A program made the translations under genes and the position numbers. The notes beneath the pieces were generated by a model that saw nothing but the letters and a program-made list of their open reading frames with translations, did not search any database and was not told the DNA's origin. DNA of 40,484 nt, from the NCBI GenBank assembly GCA_020438345.1, contig JAGQUU010000063.1, forward strand, positions 1-40,484, written 5' to 3'. This DNA is from Solirubrobacterales bacterium. GTDB taxonomy: Bacteria; Actinomycetota; Thermoleophilia; Solirubrobacterales; 70-9. This document shows positions 15,902-24,031 of this stretch, piece by piece (within the stretch, counting starts at the first letter, position 1; each line of letters opens with the position of its first letter).

Positions 15902-16933
15902 ATGGAAATCGGGATCGTCGGGCTTGGACGTATGGGGGCGAATATTGCTCGGAGACTGATGCGAGACGGACACAGGTGCGTCGTCTATGACGTGAACCCT
16001 TCGGTAGCAGAGGGCCTGGCGGGTGAAGGTGCCGACCCGGCGTCCGACCTGGCCGAGCTTGCCTCGAAACTAGCGGCGCCCCGTGCGGTCTGGATCATGG
16101 TCCCGGCCGGCGAGATAACCCGTGACACCATCCGCAAGGTGGCAGCCGAACTCGAACCCGGTGACGCGATCATCGATGGCGGCAACACCTACTACCGGGA
16201 TGACATTCATTTTGCGGCGGAACTGGGCAAGGAAGGGATTGACCATCTCGACTGCGGGACCTCCGGCGGGGTTTTCGGACTCGAACGCGGCTACTGCCTG
16301 ATGATCGGCGGACCGGAAGCGGCATACAGGCGACTGGAACCGATCTTTGCAACCCTGGCCCCGGGAGTCGGGGAGGCGGAGCGGACACCGGGGCTGGAAG
16401 GTGATCCTTCACCAGCCGAGAACGGCTACCTCTACTGCGGACCGGCCGGCGCAGGCCATTTCGTGAAAATGGTCCACAATGGCATTGAATACGGGATGAT
16501 GGCCGCGATCGCCGAGGGCCTGAATGTGATCAAGGGTGCCAACGCCGGGCTCCGGCAGCGAGACGGCGACGCCGAGACCGCACCGATGGAAAGCCCTGAG
16601 TACTACCAGTACGAGATTGATGTGGCACAGGTTGCGGAAGTCTGGCGGCGCGGGAGTGTGGTGGGCTCCTGGCTGCTTGATCTGACAGCAGCAGCGATGG
16701 CCGAATCACCCCAACTGGAGGAGTTTTCAGGGCGGGTTTCCGATTCCGGTGAGGGTCGCTGGACCTCAATCGCCGCGATTGACGAAGGCATCCCGACCCC
16801 GGTCCTCACCGCCGCTCTCCACGAGCGGTTCTATTCTCGTGGCCTGGGTGATTTCGGGGACAAGGTTCTTTCCGCGATGCGCAAGCAATTCGGCGGACAC
16901 GATGAAAAGCCCGCGGAGGACAAGGGGGGCTGA
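15902..16933 (+). CDS. gnd: 6-phosphogluconate dehydrogenase, decarboxylating (short type)
   Basis: Converts 6-phosphogluconate to ribulose-5-phosphate with CO2 release and NAD(P)H production. At 343 residues it belongs to the short GntZ/YqeC-like group rather than the 470-residue form. Rossmann loop GIVGLGRMGANIARRL at the N-terminus; then IIDGGNTYYRDD, the substrate segment LDCGTSGGVFGLERGYCLMIGG, and KMVHNGIEYGMMAAIAEG with the catalytic Lys and Asn; GRWTSIAAIDEGIPTPVLTAALHERF near the end. Short forms often prefer NAD, but the sequence alone does not settle it. The start ATG has TAATAT 6 nt upstream. The stop codon is directly followed by the pgl start (TGA TTG), so translation is likely coupled. 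Confidence 0.94.
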   Translation: MEIGIVGLGRMGANIARRLMRDGHRCVVYDVNPSVAEGLAGEGADPASDLAELASKLAAPRAVWIMVPAGEITRDTIRKVAAELEPGDAIIDGGNTYYRDDIHFAAELGKEGIDHLDCGTSGGVFGLERGYCLMIGGPEAAYRRLEPIFATLAPGVGEAERTPGLEGDPSPAENGYLYCGPAGAGHFVKMVHNGIEYGMMAAIAEGLNVIKGANAGLRQRDGDAETAPMESPEYYQYEIDVAQVAEVWRRGSVVGSWLLDLTAAAMAESPQLEEFSGRVSDSGEGRWTSIAAIDEGIPTPVLTAALHERFYSRGLGDFGDKVLSAMRKQFGGHDEKPAEDKGG

Positions 16934-17608
16934 TTGGTCTCGCGGCTCGTCCCAGACCCCGAATCCGCGGCCGTGGAAGCAGCCCGGATCGTTGAACTTG
17001 CCGCCGAAAAAGCGATTGCGGACCGGGGCCGGTTCAACCTTGCCGTAAGCGGCGGCACCACCCCCTGGCGGATGCTTGAGCTCCTGGCCGGCTCCAGCCT
17101 GAACTGGAGCCGGACTTCGCTTTTCCAGGTCGACGAGCGGATCGCTCCGACCGGCAGCAGGCAGCGAAACCTCACTCACCTGGTCCTGACGCTTCCGCTT
17201 ATCTGCCAGGCGGCGATACGCCCGATGCCGGTCGGGGCGGCTGACCTGCCTACCGCCGCCGCGGGGTACGAGTACTCGCTTCCGGACCGGTTCGACTTGA
17301 TCCATCTCGGACTCGGTCCCGACGGCCACACGGCTTCGCTGATCCCGGACGACCCGATCCTCGAGGTGACGGATCGGCTTGTGGCGATCACCGCCGGTGA
17401 ATACCAGGGCACCAGGAGGATGTCGCTCACCTACAGGGCGATCAACCGGGCCCGGATGGTGCTTTTCCTGATCACCGGTGACGGCAAGGAGGAGGCCGTG
17501 GGGAAGCTCTACGCGGGTGACAAATCGATTCCGGCGGGAAGAGTGGAGAATCCGAACACCACGGTTGTCACCGATATCGATATGCCCGATCGGGAGACCG
17601 CCTCTTGA
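16934..17608 (+). CDS. pgl: 6-phosphogluconolactonase
   Basis: Hydrolyses 6-phosphogluconolactone, linking zwf to gnd. 224 residues, normal for the DevB/Pgl family. Motifs: NLAVSGGTTPWRMLELL (phosphate loop), SLFQVDERIAPTGSRQRN (the D-E-R segment) and DLIHLGLGPDGHTASLIPDDP, the family signature, followed by MSLTYRAINRARMVLFLITG. The TTG start at 16934 lies immediately after the gnd stop with no gap. The stop overlaps the next gene start by four bases (TTGA). This makes gnd-pgl-channel-antiporter one tightly packed transcription unit. Confidence 0.93.
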   Translation: MVSRLVPDPESAAVEAARIVELAAEKAIADRGRFNLAVSGGTTPWRMLELLAGSSLNWSRTSLFQVDERIAPTGSRQRNLTHLVLTLPLICQAAIRPMPVGAADLPTAAAGYEYSLPDRFDLIHLGLGPDGHTASLIPDDPILEVTDRLVAITAGEYQGTRRMSLTYRAINRARMVLFLITGDGKEEAVGKLYAGDKSIPAGRVENPNTTVVTDIDMPDRETAS

Positions 17609-18273
17609 GCAGAATCCGTGACCTGGGCGCCAAGCGTTACGGCCCTCCGCTACTCCTGATCCTCCTTTCGATGATCTTCATCATGGCCGCACCTGCGGGA
17701 AAGTGGGCCGAAGTCATCGCTCTGAACCTCCAGGCTTTCGCATTGTTTGCTTCGGTCCGGGCCGCCCGGCCGCACACCCGGGTCCGGGTGGCGGTCGGGG
17801 TGCTGTTCGGGATAATCATCGCGGCCTCGTGGGTCGAGGCCCTGCTCACCGTTGATGTCGCCGGGGACTTCGCCCACCTGGCCACATTCCTGCTCGTACT
17901 CATCGCCACACCGGTAATCGCCCTGGGTCTGGTCAGGCAGGTCCGGGAAGTCGGCAAGATCACTACCCAGACGATGCTGGGGGTCATCTGCATCTACCTG
18001 CTTATGTGCCTCGCCTTCGCTTCGGCTTTCGCCGCGATCTCCTCGATCAGCGGGGATCCTTTCTTCACCCAGGGAGCTTCCTGGGACAAACTGAGCAACT
18101 ACCTCTATTACAGCCTGACTACCATCACGACGATGGGTATCGGAGACTTGACCCCCGCCACGAGTATCGGCCGTTCGCTGACCGCGGCCGAGGGACTGAT
18201 CGGTCAGATCTATGTGGTGACCGTGGTCGCGGTGATCGTCGGCAATCTCGGCAGGACCCGAAACGATGGATGA
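17605..18273 (+). CDS. Potassium-channel-like membrane protein (Ion_trans_2 pore)
   Basis: A 222-residue protein with about six hydrophobic segments (residues near 13-30, 36-53, 61-80, 88-108, 121-145 and 190-212) and one pore loop. The loop reads YYSLTTITTMGIGDLTP, so the selectivity filter is TMGIGD (176-181) in place of the usual TVGYGD. The N-terminal four spans have no obvious arginine-rich voltage sensor, and there is no RCK domain. It probably passes K+ or another monovalent cation, but the Tyr-to-Ile filter change makes selectivity uncertain. The TTG start is in a four-base overlap with pgl, and the 3' end overlaps the antiporter start by eight bases. Confidence 0.82.
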   Translation: MSRIRDLGAKRYGPPLLLILLSMIFIMAAPAGKWAEVIALNLQAFALFASVRAARPHTRVRVAVGVLFGIIIAASWVEALLTVDVAGDFAHLATFLLVLIATPVIALGLVRQVREVGKITTQTMLGVICIYLLMCLAFASAFAAISSISGDPFFTQGASWDKLSNYLYYSLTTITTMGIGDLTPATSIGRSLTAAEGLIGQIYVVTVVAVIVGNLGRTRNDG

Positions 18274-20020
18274 CGCACTGCTCGGCCTCAGCATGGTCGT
18301 CATCCTGTCGGTGCTGGCCAGGCTGTCTGCAACCTGGATGCGGGTGCCGCCGATCGTTCCGCTTCTCGTGGTTGGTGTGGCGGTTGGTGTTTCCGGCCTT
18401 GGGCTGATTGACCCCGGCAAGCTCCTCGGCCCGGCACTTTCCCCGGCAGTTCAGATCGCAGTCGGCATCATCCTTTTCGAGGGGGCACTCGGCCTCAAAC
18501 GGGAGGAGCTCGGCGACGGCGTTAAAGGAGCAGTCATCCGGTTGATCACAATCGGTGTGATCATCACCTGGTTTCTCGCCACCGTTTCGATCGCCTTGCT
18601 TCTGGATGTGCCGCATCCTGTCGCGATCCTGATCGGGGCAACCGTCATCGTCTCCGGACCGACAGTTGTCCTGCCGATTCTCAGCTTCATCGGGCCTACC
18701 GCGAAGGTACGAAATGTCCTGAAATGGGAGGGGATCCTGATCGATCCGATCGGGGCGATCATCGCGGTGGTCATATTCGGGTCCTTCGCCAACAGTGGTG
18801 GCGGGCAGTTCCACCTCGGGGAGTTGATCGCTTCCCTGGGGGTCGGCGGGGTGGTCGGGGTGATCTGCGCCCTGGCGATGATTCCTATCCTGAAAACCAA
18901 ACGGCTGGCCGGCCGGGACAAGGTCGCGGCGACCCTGATGATGGTCGTCGCAAGTTTCGCCGCTGCGGATTCCATCCTTTCGGACTCGGGGCTGGTTGCC
19001 ACGATCGTGATGGGCATCGCCCTCGCCAATCAGCGCCGTGCGAGGATCGATCAGGTAGCGGAGTTCAAGGAAACGCTGGTCCCGATCCTTGTCGGAATCC
19101 TTTTTGTGCTGCTGGCGGCGAATGTGGACATGGGCGAGGTCATCGACCTTGGCTGGAAAGCCCTGCTCGTCCTGGCGGTTTTGATCTTCATCGCTCGTCC
19201 CCTCGCGGCCCTGACGCTGACCGGCCTTCCGTTCAGCTGGAAGGAGAAGGTCTTCTTCGGCTCGATGGCGCCACGGGGCATCGTCGCTGCCTCGACCGCT
19301 TCTGCGTTCGGGCTCGACCTGACCCAGCAGGGTGTGGACGGTGCGGAGATGATCATCCCCGTCACTTTCATGGTCATCATCGGCACGGTCTTTTACTACG
19401 CGCTGGTCACCCCGCCACTGGCCCGGATACTCGGAATCTCGAATGAGCACCGCCCGACACTCCTGCTTGTCGGAGCGCCACCCTGGGCGCTAGGTGTCGG
19501 TGAGGGGCTGACCCGGGCCGGTGCTGAAGTGATCGTCTGGACGGAATCGGTCGAGGAAGCACAAGCGGCGTCTAGCCATGGGCTGGTGACCTTCGGAGGC
19601 CCGATCGACCCGGAGGATCACGGACCGGGTTCACTCCTTGAAGATGTCGCTGCAGTTGCCGTGGTGAGCGATGATGACAGCCTCAATCAGCTGCTTTCGT
19701 TTCATCTGGCAGAGGACTTCCATGCGAACCAGGTGTACCGGCGCCGGTCTCCTTCCGACCGGGCTCCGATCGTCAACTCGGAAGCACTTGAGCTTTTCCG
19801 TGATGGAGATACCGAATCCTCAATTCAGCGTCGCCTTTCCGACGGCGAACCGGTTTCCGTTCTGGAGCCTGGCGAGACGATTCCGGAGGGTGCCTTTCCG
19901 CTGGCAGCCGTAATTCCGCAGTCCGGCACCATGCCCGCCAAGATCCACCTTGCAACCGAGGCATTGCCGGTCAGGCCTGACGGCCGCTCGACCTTGCTCG
20001 TGCTCGACGCCCCGGCTTGA
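18266..20020 (+). CDS. CPA1-family Na+/H+ or K+/H+ antiporter with C-terminal soluble domain
   Basis: Cation/proton antiporter, 584 residues. The first 400 residues hold about twelve membrane spans with CPA1 landmarks: IAVGIILFEGALGLKREEL, GATVIVSGPTVVLPIL, KWEGILIDPIGAIIAVVIFG (an acidic residue pair used for ion exchange in this family) and FGSMAPRGIVAASTASAF. Residues after about 400 form a soluble domain (PTLLLVGAPPWALGVGEGLTRAGAEVIVWTES, VAAVAVVSDDDSLNQLLSFHLAEDF) that resembles a TrkA-N/RCK nucleotide-binding fold, though the glycine motif is loose. Such a domain could make transport respond to NAD(H) or another nucleotide (inference). It starts at ATG 18266 inside the channel gene, so the two are probably made together. 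Confidence 0.88.
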   Translation: MDDALLGLSMVVILSVLARLSATWMRVPPIVPLLVVGVAVGVSGLGLIDPGKLLGPALSPAVQIAVGIILFEGALGLKREELGDGVKGAVIRLITIGVIITWFLATVSIALLLDVPHPVAILIGATVIVSGPTVVLPILSFIGPTAKVRNVLKWEGILIDPIGAIIAVVIFGSFANSGGGQFHLGELIASLGVGGVVGVICALAMIPILKTKRLAGRDKVAATLMMVVASFAAADSILSDSGLVATIVMGIALANQRRARIDQVAEFKETLVPILVGILFVLLAANVDMGEVIDLGWKALLVLAVLIFIARPLAALTLTGLPFSWKEKVFFGSMAPRGIVAASTASAFGLDLTQQGVDGAEMIIPVTFMVIIGTVFYYALVTPPLARILGISNEHRPTLLLVGAPPWALGVGEGLTRAGAEVIVWTESVEEAQAASSHGLVTFGGPIDPEDHGPGSLLEDVAAVAVVSDDDSLNQLLSFHLAEDFHANQVYRRRSPSDRAPIVNSEALELFRDGDTESSIQRRLSDGEPVSVLEPGETIPEGAFPLAAVIPQSGTMPAKIHLATEALPVRPDGRSTLLVLDAPA

Positions 20021-20059
20021 GACGGGACGGGCTCAGGCCGCCGCCCGCCGGAACGGAGT

Positions 20060-22498
20060 TCAGTCTTCCAGCTGTCCGTCGCCCCGGATCGCGTTGAAGT
20101 CGGCCGCTTGCTCCATACGCCGCTCCCGGTCGGTTTCGTTTTGCCGGGTTTCTTTCTGGCGGAAGCGACTCGTCGGTACCCGTCGGAAGAAGTCGACCCA
20201 CTGGTTGCAGATCTCGCTCATTTCGATCCGCTGGCGGCCGATTCCCTTCATTGCGGCGATTCGGCCGAGTTTGGTGGTCCGGGAATAGCCGGTAAGCCGC
20301 TGAAGCAGCGAGGCATCCCGAGTTGTGACCGTGAACTTGACCGGGCCGGCTTTCTTCACGATGAACACGCCTGCCGGCCAGAACTGTCCGTTGCTCCCGG
20401 TCTCCTGGTTGGAGAGGCGCTGACCGTCCAGGGAGGGCCGGAACTTGCGTTCGAAGCCGTGATCGGTAGTCAACGTGAACCCGATCGGGGTGAAGAACTG
20501 GAGCGAAATCCACCAGCGTCCCGGCATCAGGTCAAGAGTGAGACTGGCTGATTCACCACCACCGAGATCGGGTGAAGGGGTCCACTCCGAACGCAGGGCC
20601 ATGACCGTAGGCGGGAAAATCGTGGCGGTGCCATCTACCTCGGTCGAGAAGTACTGGCCACCTGGCCCGGCGCAGTCCACGAGTCTGGCTGGCAGGGTGC
20701 TTTCACTGAGGATTGGCCGGTTCAAGGGTTCCCCGGTCCGCTTCCAGAGGATGTACGAGTTGCTGCGGTCAACCTCTTCGTAGAAAGGCGGCGCTTTGCT
20801 CTGGAAGCCAGCCGACGTGGTGATCACGTATTCGAAGTTGTTGAAGGTCTCGGCGTCGAAGGAATCAAAATCGATCACTCCCTGGCCGTTGTCACCCTGG
20901 AAAGGCTTGCGTTCATTCTCGATGACCAGCGGGTCCGGGAACTCGTCGAGTGGCACCCCGACCTTTGCCCCGGTGAGGTAATAGGGAGCGAAACGGTCCT
21001 GGTCGGCGAAAAGTACGGTCTTGCCTTCCAGCTCTTTTCGGAACTGGCCGAGCTGGCGCGCCTGACCTGGCGGGGAAACAGCGGCATCCCGGAGCACAAT
21101 CAGACTCGAACCGATCGCCCCCACCACGAAAAGGGCTGCGAGAGTCACCCAGGCACCGAAATCCATGCCCTGGCTGGGTTTCCAGCCACCGGCGGGACCG
21201 CTGAGCAGTGCGGTCAGGATCACAACCATGGTTACCGGAGCGGCAATCACCAATGCTTTCGCGAGCGAGTAGTCACCGACCCAGGGGAGGGAAATCGCAT
21301 ACAAAGCAGCGCAGGCCAGGAAGCCAAGCGGGTAGGGAGAACGAGGCTGCTTGCGCCACCACCACAGCGAGACCAGGAGCGCCAGCACGGATATCGCCCC
21401 GAGCAGCGCCGGCAGCGGGGTGTCCATGTCGCCGGCCAGGCGGTAATCGGGGGTAAGCCAGATCCCCAGACCTTCCAGCGCCGAAACCGGTCCGAAGGCA
21501 TCCGATGTGGCTACCTCCGAGAAAGCGTCACCGAAACCGAAGGGACCGAGGAAGGCCAGCACCGCAAGCAGTCCCAGAACAAGCACAGCACCAACGGCGA
21601 TCAATGGTTTCTTCAGCGAGTTCCAGATCGCGTCCGGCCTCAGCTTCGCCCTGAACGCAGGGTCGCTGAGGAACCAGGCGACCAGGGCTGCGAAAGGCCA
21701 GGCGAGGCCAGGGAAGCTGTACGTGAAAATTATCCCCAGCATCAGCAGGATGAGTGGAGTCACCGCCCGGAAGCGGTTTGCTGCGGGCAGCGGTGAGAGA
21801 CGCGGGAGGGCGATCAGGAAAGCCAGCAGGAACATCGCTGCAGCCAGTTCTTTGAAAGCAGCCTGGGCGTAAAAGGAAACCATCAGGTATGGCAGGCCCA
21901 CCAGCAGGGCGGCGAGCAGCCGGCGCCAGCGGCCGAGCGGCTCCACTGCAGCCCAGGCGGTCATCACACTGAGCACCGCAATCGCCATGACCTGGCCGAT
22001 GAAAGCCTTGCCCAGCGAAAGGCCCGGAATGTATGAGATCGCAGCTGTCAGGCCATGTGGCCCGAGCGGATAGCCATCACTTGGTTCCGTGCCGAAACCG
22101 GAGCGGAGCCATTCGGTCCAGGCGAGGTGCAGTCCGAGATCGTTGTTGTAGCCCATCCCCAAGAGGCCCCAGTGACCAGTGACCGCAAACGGGATCGACA
22201 GCAGAAGGATCGCGATCAGTCCAACCACCCAGAAAAGGGAGGAGGCGGGCAAGTCATCACGGGTGGGGCGTCTCAGCACCCAGATGCTGAACCCGGCCAG
22301 CACCACCAGTCCGAGGATCAGGGCGGTGCGGTTGCCGGGAATCCGCGCCAGCAATCCTTCGATCGCCATCAGGGTGGCGAATCCGACCGCCGGTTCGATG
22401 CCCCACCATTTCTTCTGGCCGCAGGCACGGGTCACTGCCCGGCCGATCACCAGTGAAGCCGCGGTGATCAGCAGCATTGTGAGCAGGGTTTCAGGCAT
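20060..22498 (-). CDS. Large polytopic membrane protein with C-terminal extracytoplasmic domain, function unknown
   Basis: 812 residues. Roughly the first 480 form a dozen hydrophobic spans, with an early extracytoplasmic loop MGYNNDLGLHLAWTEWLRSGFGTEPSDGYPLGPHGL, whose acidic pair (NNDLGLH) and Pro/Gly-rich tail recall GT-C glycosyltransferases that use lipid-linked sugars. The rest is soluble: a segment KTVLFADQDRFAPYYLTG, then ITTSAGFQSKAPPFYEEVDRSNSYILWKR, then a beta-rich part from about residue 620. I cannot name it; an envelope polysaccharide or lipid-linked sugar role is inference. ATG 22498 is preceded by AAGGAG (a little far, 12 nt). It lies 21 nt after the MBL-fold gene and is probably co-transcribed with it. 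Confidence 0.75.
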   Translation of the reverse strand: MPETLLTMLLITAASLVIGRAVTRACGQKKWWGIEPAVGFATLMAIEGLLARIPGNRTALILGLVVLAGFSIWVLRRPTRDDLPASSLFWVVGLIAILLLSIPFAVTGHWGLLGMGYNNDLGLHLAWTEWLRSGFGTEPSDGYPLGPHGLTAAISYIPGLSLGKAFIGQVMAIAVLSVMTAWAAVEPLGRWRRLLAALLVGLPYLMVSFYAQAAFKELAAAMFLLAFLIALPRLSPLPAANRFRAVTPLILLMLGIIFTYSFPGLAWPFAALVAWFLSDPAFRAKLRPDAIWNSLKKPLIAVGAVLVLGLLAVLAFLGPFGFGDAFSEVATSDAFGPVSALEGLGIWLTPDYRLAGDMDTPLPALLGAISVLALLVSLWWWRKQPRSPYPLGFLACAALYAISLPWVGDYSLAKALVIAAPVTMVVILTALLSGPAGGWKPSQGMDFGAWVTLAALFVVGAIGSSLIVLRDAAVSPPGQARQLGQFRKELEGKTVLFADQDRFAPYYLTGAKVGVPLDEFPDPLVIENERKPFQGDNGQGVIDFDSFDAETFNNFEYVITTSAGFQSKAPPFYEEVDRSNSYILWKRTGEPLNRPILSESTLPARLVDCAGPGGQYFSTEVDGTATIFPPTVMALRSEWTPSPDLGGGESASLTLDLMPGRWWISLQFFTPIGFTLTTDHGFERKFRPSLDGQRLSNQETGSNGQFWPAGVFIVKKAGPVKFTVTTRDASLLQRLTGYSRTTKLGRIAAMKGIGRQRIEMSEICNQWVDFFRRVPTSRFRQKETRQNETDRERRMEQAADFNAIRGDGQLED

Positions 22499-22519
22499 TC
22501 CGGCGGTGAATCTCCTTGA

Positions 22520-23263
22520 TCAGTGGCGGTCGGCGGCGCGCATCAGGACATCGGTCAGGTCATCGCCCTTCAGGGGGTGTTCATGGCCGGCAAGCACGAC
22601 CTTCGGCTTCAGCCCGGCCAGCTTCCGGACTGATTCCTTGGCCATTTCGTGGTTCCACGCCCAGGCCGGATGCGGCACTGAGGCTTCGCCATCCGGTAGT
22701 GGCTTCAGTCTTGCCGAGTCGACAAAGTAGACCGTGTCGCTGACCAACGCGACCTGATCGGATTCACGCCAGAGTCCGATCATGCCCGGGGCGTGTCCGG
22801 GGAAGTGGATCACTTTGAACCCGGCGACTTCGTCGCCTTCCTGGAGGGTCCCTGCAATTTCGACCGGGCCACCGTCCCAGCGTCGGAGGAGGAAGGGGTA
22901 GATCCATCGCACCGGGGCGAAGGGGAGCTCTTTCAGGTTCATGTACGGCGCGATCGCCCGGTCCGAGGTCGCGTCAGCGACCTCGTCGGGATGGCAGTGG
23001 ACAGGAACTCCGAGCCCGGGGGCGGTGCCCCGGTGGTCCGCATGGGCATGGCCGAGTACAACCCTTTCGATGCCACCGAACTCCCGGACTACCCTGAGGT
23101 TCTCCTTTGTCATCGCGCTGGTGCCCGCATCGAACTGGACTATCTCGCCCCCGGGTCCCCGAACGAAGTAGATGTTCATCGCTTTCTTGAGGTCGCCGGC
23201 GAGTAGCCATACGCCGTCGGCAACTTCGACCAGTCCTTCTGGCACTGCTGTCGAGTCGTTCAC
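22520..23263 (-). CDS. MBL-fold metallo-hydrolase
   Basis: Metallo-beta-lactamase-superfamily hydrolase of 247 residues, probably cytoplasmic as no signal peptide is seen. Metal-binding motif GHAHADHRG supplies His72, His74, Asp76 and His77. Further ligands are in HFPGHAPGMIGLW (His), ALVSDTVYF (Asp) and VVLAGHEHPLKG (His). N-terminal strand VADGVWLLAG and FDAGTSAMTK are typical. The substrate cannot be told from the sequence; relatives include glyoxalase II, lactonases and RNA-processing enzymes. The start is GTG 23263 with GGGAG upstream. Its neighbour downstream is the large membrane protein. Confidence 0.88.
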   Translation of the reverse strand: MNDSTAVPEGLVEVADGVWLLAGDLKKAMNIYFVRGPGGEIVQFDAGTSAMTKENLRVVREFGGIERVVLGHAHADHRGTAPGLGVPVHCHPDEVADATSDRAIAPYMNLKELPFAPVRWIYPFLLRRWDGGPVEIAGTLQEGDEVAGFKVIHFPGHAPGMIGLWRESDQVALVSDTVYFVDSARLKPLPDGEASVPHPAWAWNHEMAKESVRKLAGLKPKVVLAGHEHPLKGDDLTDVLMRAADRH

Positions 23264-23300
23264 TTGTTGGCTCCCGTCGTCATGTCGTCCTTCATTCTTC

Positions 23301-23306
23301 TACGCT
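23301..23306 (+). promoter_or_regulatory. -10-like TACGCT before the tiny membrane ORF
   Basis: TACGCT, then 7 nt, then GTG 23314. Spacing and hexamer are identical to those preceding zwf. No clear -35. Confidence 0.35.
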
Positions 23307-23313
23307 CCGGTGT

Positions 23314-23463
23314 GTGCCGCTCAACTGGAGAATCCTGATGATCGTGATCTGCCTTTTTCTGGTCGCTTCTGTGATCATCGGATCGATACAACTTGCTTCC
23401 ACCCCGACCGAGCTGTTCGGACCGGGATTCGAGGGTTTGCCGAAGCAGGAGTTTCCCAGATAA
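23314..23463 (+). CDS. Tiny single-span membrane protein, about 49 residues
   Basis: Short frame that fills the gap between divergent MBL-hydrolase and uspA-type genes. From GTG 23314 the product begins VPLNWRIL, then a hydrophobic span MIVICLFLVASVIIGSIQL and a polar tail ending LPKQEFPR, TAA at 23461-23463. An internal ATG at 23338 would give 41 residues. The pattern (short basic head, about 19 apolar residues, Pro/Gly-rich tail) is what a real small membrane protein looks like, and a -10-like hexamer sits at the leaderless distance. I do not recognise a family. It ends 51 nt before the universal stress protein gene. Confidence 0.5.
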   Translation: MPLNWRILMIVICLFLVASVIIGSIQLASTPTELFGPGFEGLPKQEFPR

Positions 23464-23514
23464 CTCCGGAGGCGGAGGTAGGATGCCGCTTACGTCCACG
23501 AAGATAGGAGACCG

Positions 23515-23964
23515 ATGTCCCTGTTCAAGCGCATAGTTGTTGGTACTGACGGATCAGATTCAGCCCGGGCTGCGATCCGCCAGGCAGCGACGCTGGCCCA
23601 GTTGTCCGGCGCGGAGCTGGAAGTCGTGAGCGCCTATGAGCCGGTCCCTTCACGCCGCAGCAAGGACGAAGCAAGCGGTGCCCCGGCCGATGTCTCCCAC
23701 GAGTTCGGTCCCCGGGAGGATGTCAACTTCGCTCTTGATGGTGCCGCGGCCATAGCGGCCGAGTTCGATGTCGAGATCAAACGTCATGCTCTTGATGGTG
23801 ATCCCGCCGACGCGATCCTCGGGGTCGCCGAGGACACGGGTGCCGACCTGATCGTGGTGGGCAACAAAGGAATGACGGGTGCCCGTCGTTTCCTGCTCGG
23901 GTCAGTGCCGAACAAGGTGTCCCATCACGCGCCCTGCAGCGTCTTCATCGCTCGCACGACCTGA
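23515..23964 (+). CDS. Universal stress protein (UspA family)
   Basis: Single-domain cytoplasmic Usp of 149 residues. N-terminal strand KRIVVGTDGSDSARAAIRQA and the ATP-binding end motif VVGNKGMTGARRFLLGSVPNKVSHHAPCSV, which fits G-2x-G-9x-G(S), mark it as the ATP-binding type. Residues EPVPSRRSKDEASGAP form a longer-than-usual loop after strand 2. ATG 23515 is preceded by AGGAG. TAGGAT at 23479-23484 could be its -10, giving a leader of about 24 nt. Such proteins are commonly induced by growth arrest or redox stress in actinobacteria; nothing here shows which regulator is used. Confidence 0.93.
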   Translation: MSLFKRIVVGTDGSDSARAAIRQAATLAQLSGAELEVVSAYEPVPSRRSKDEASGAPADVSHEFGPREDVNFALDGAAAIAAEFDVEIKRHALDGDPADAILGVAEDTGADLIVVGNKGMTGARRFLLGSVPNKVSHHAPCSVFIARTT

Positions 23965-24031
23965 AGTCCAGCGACGCGGCAGGCTCATGAGGGCCGGCTG
24001 ACCGGTTCCCCGCGAGTCTGGCCCCGCAGTT

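Noticed and set aside
18125..19450. Long open frame (441 codons) on the - strand
   Set aside because: Composition is Asp/Arg/Gln/Gly-rich, the usual antisense of membrane-protein codons; it mirrors the antiporter gene.
23260..23499. 79-codon - strand frame over the tiny membrane ORF
   Set aside because: Charged, low-complexity product; the + strand frame has a coherent hydrophobic span and promoter instead.
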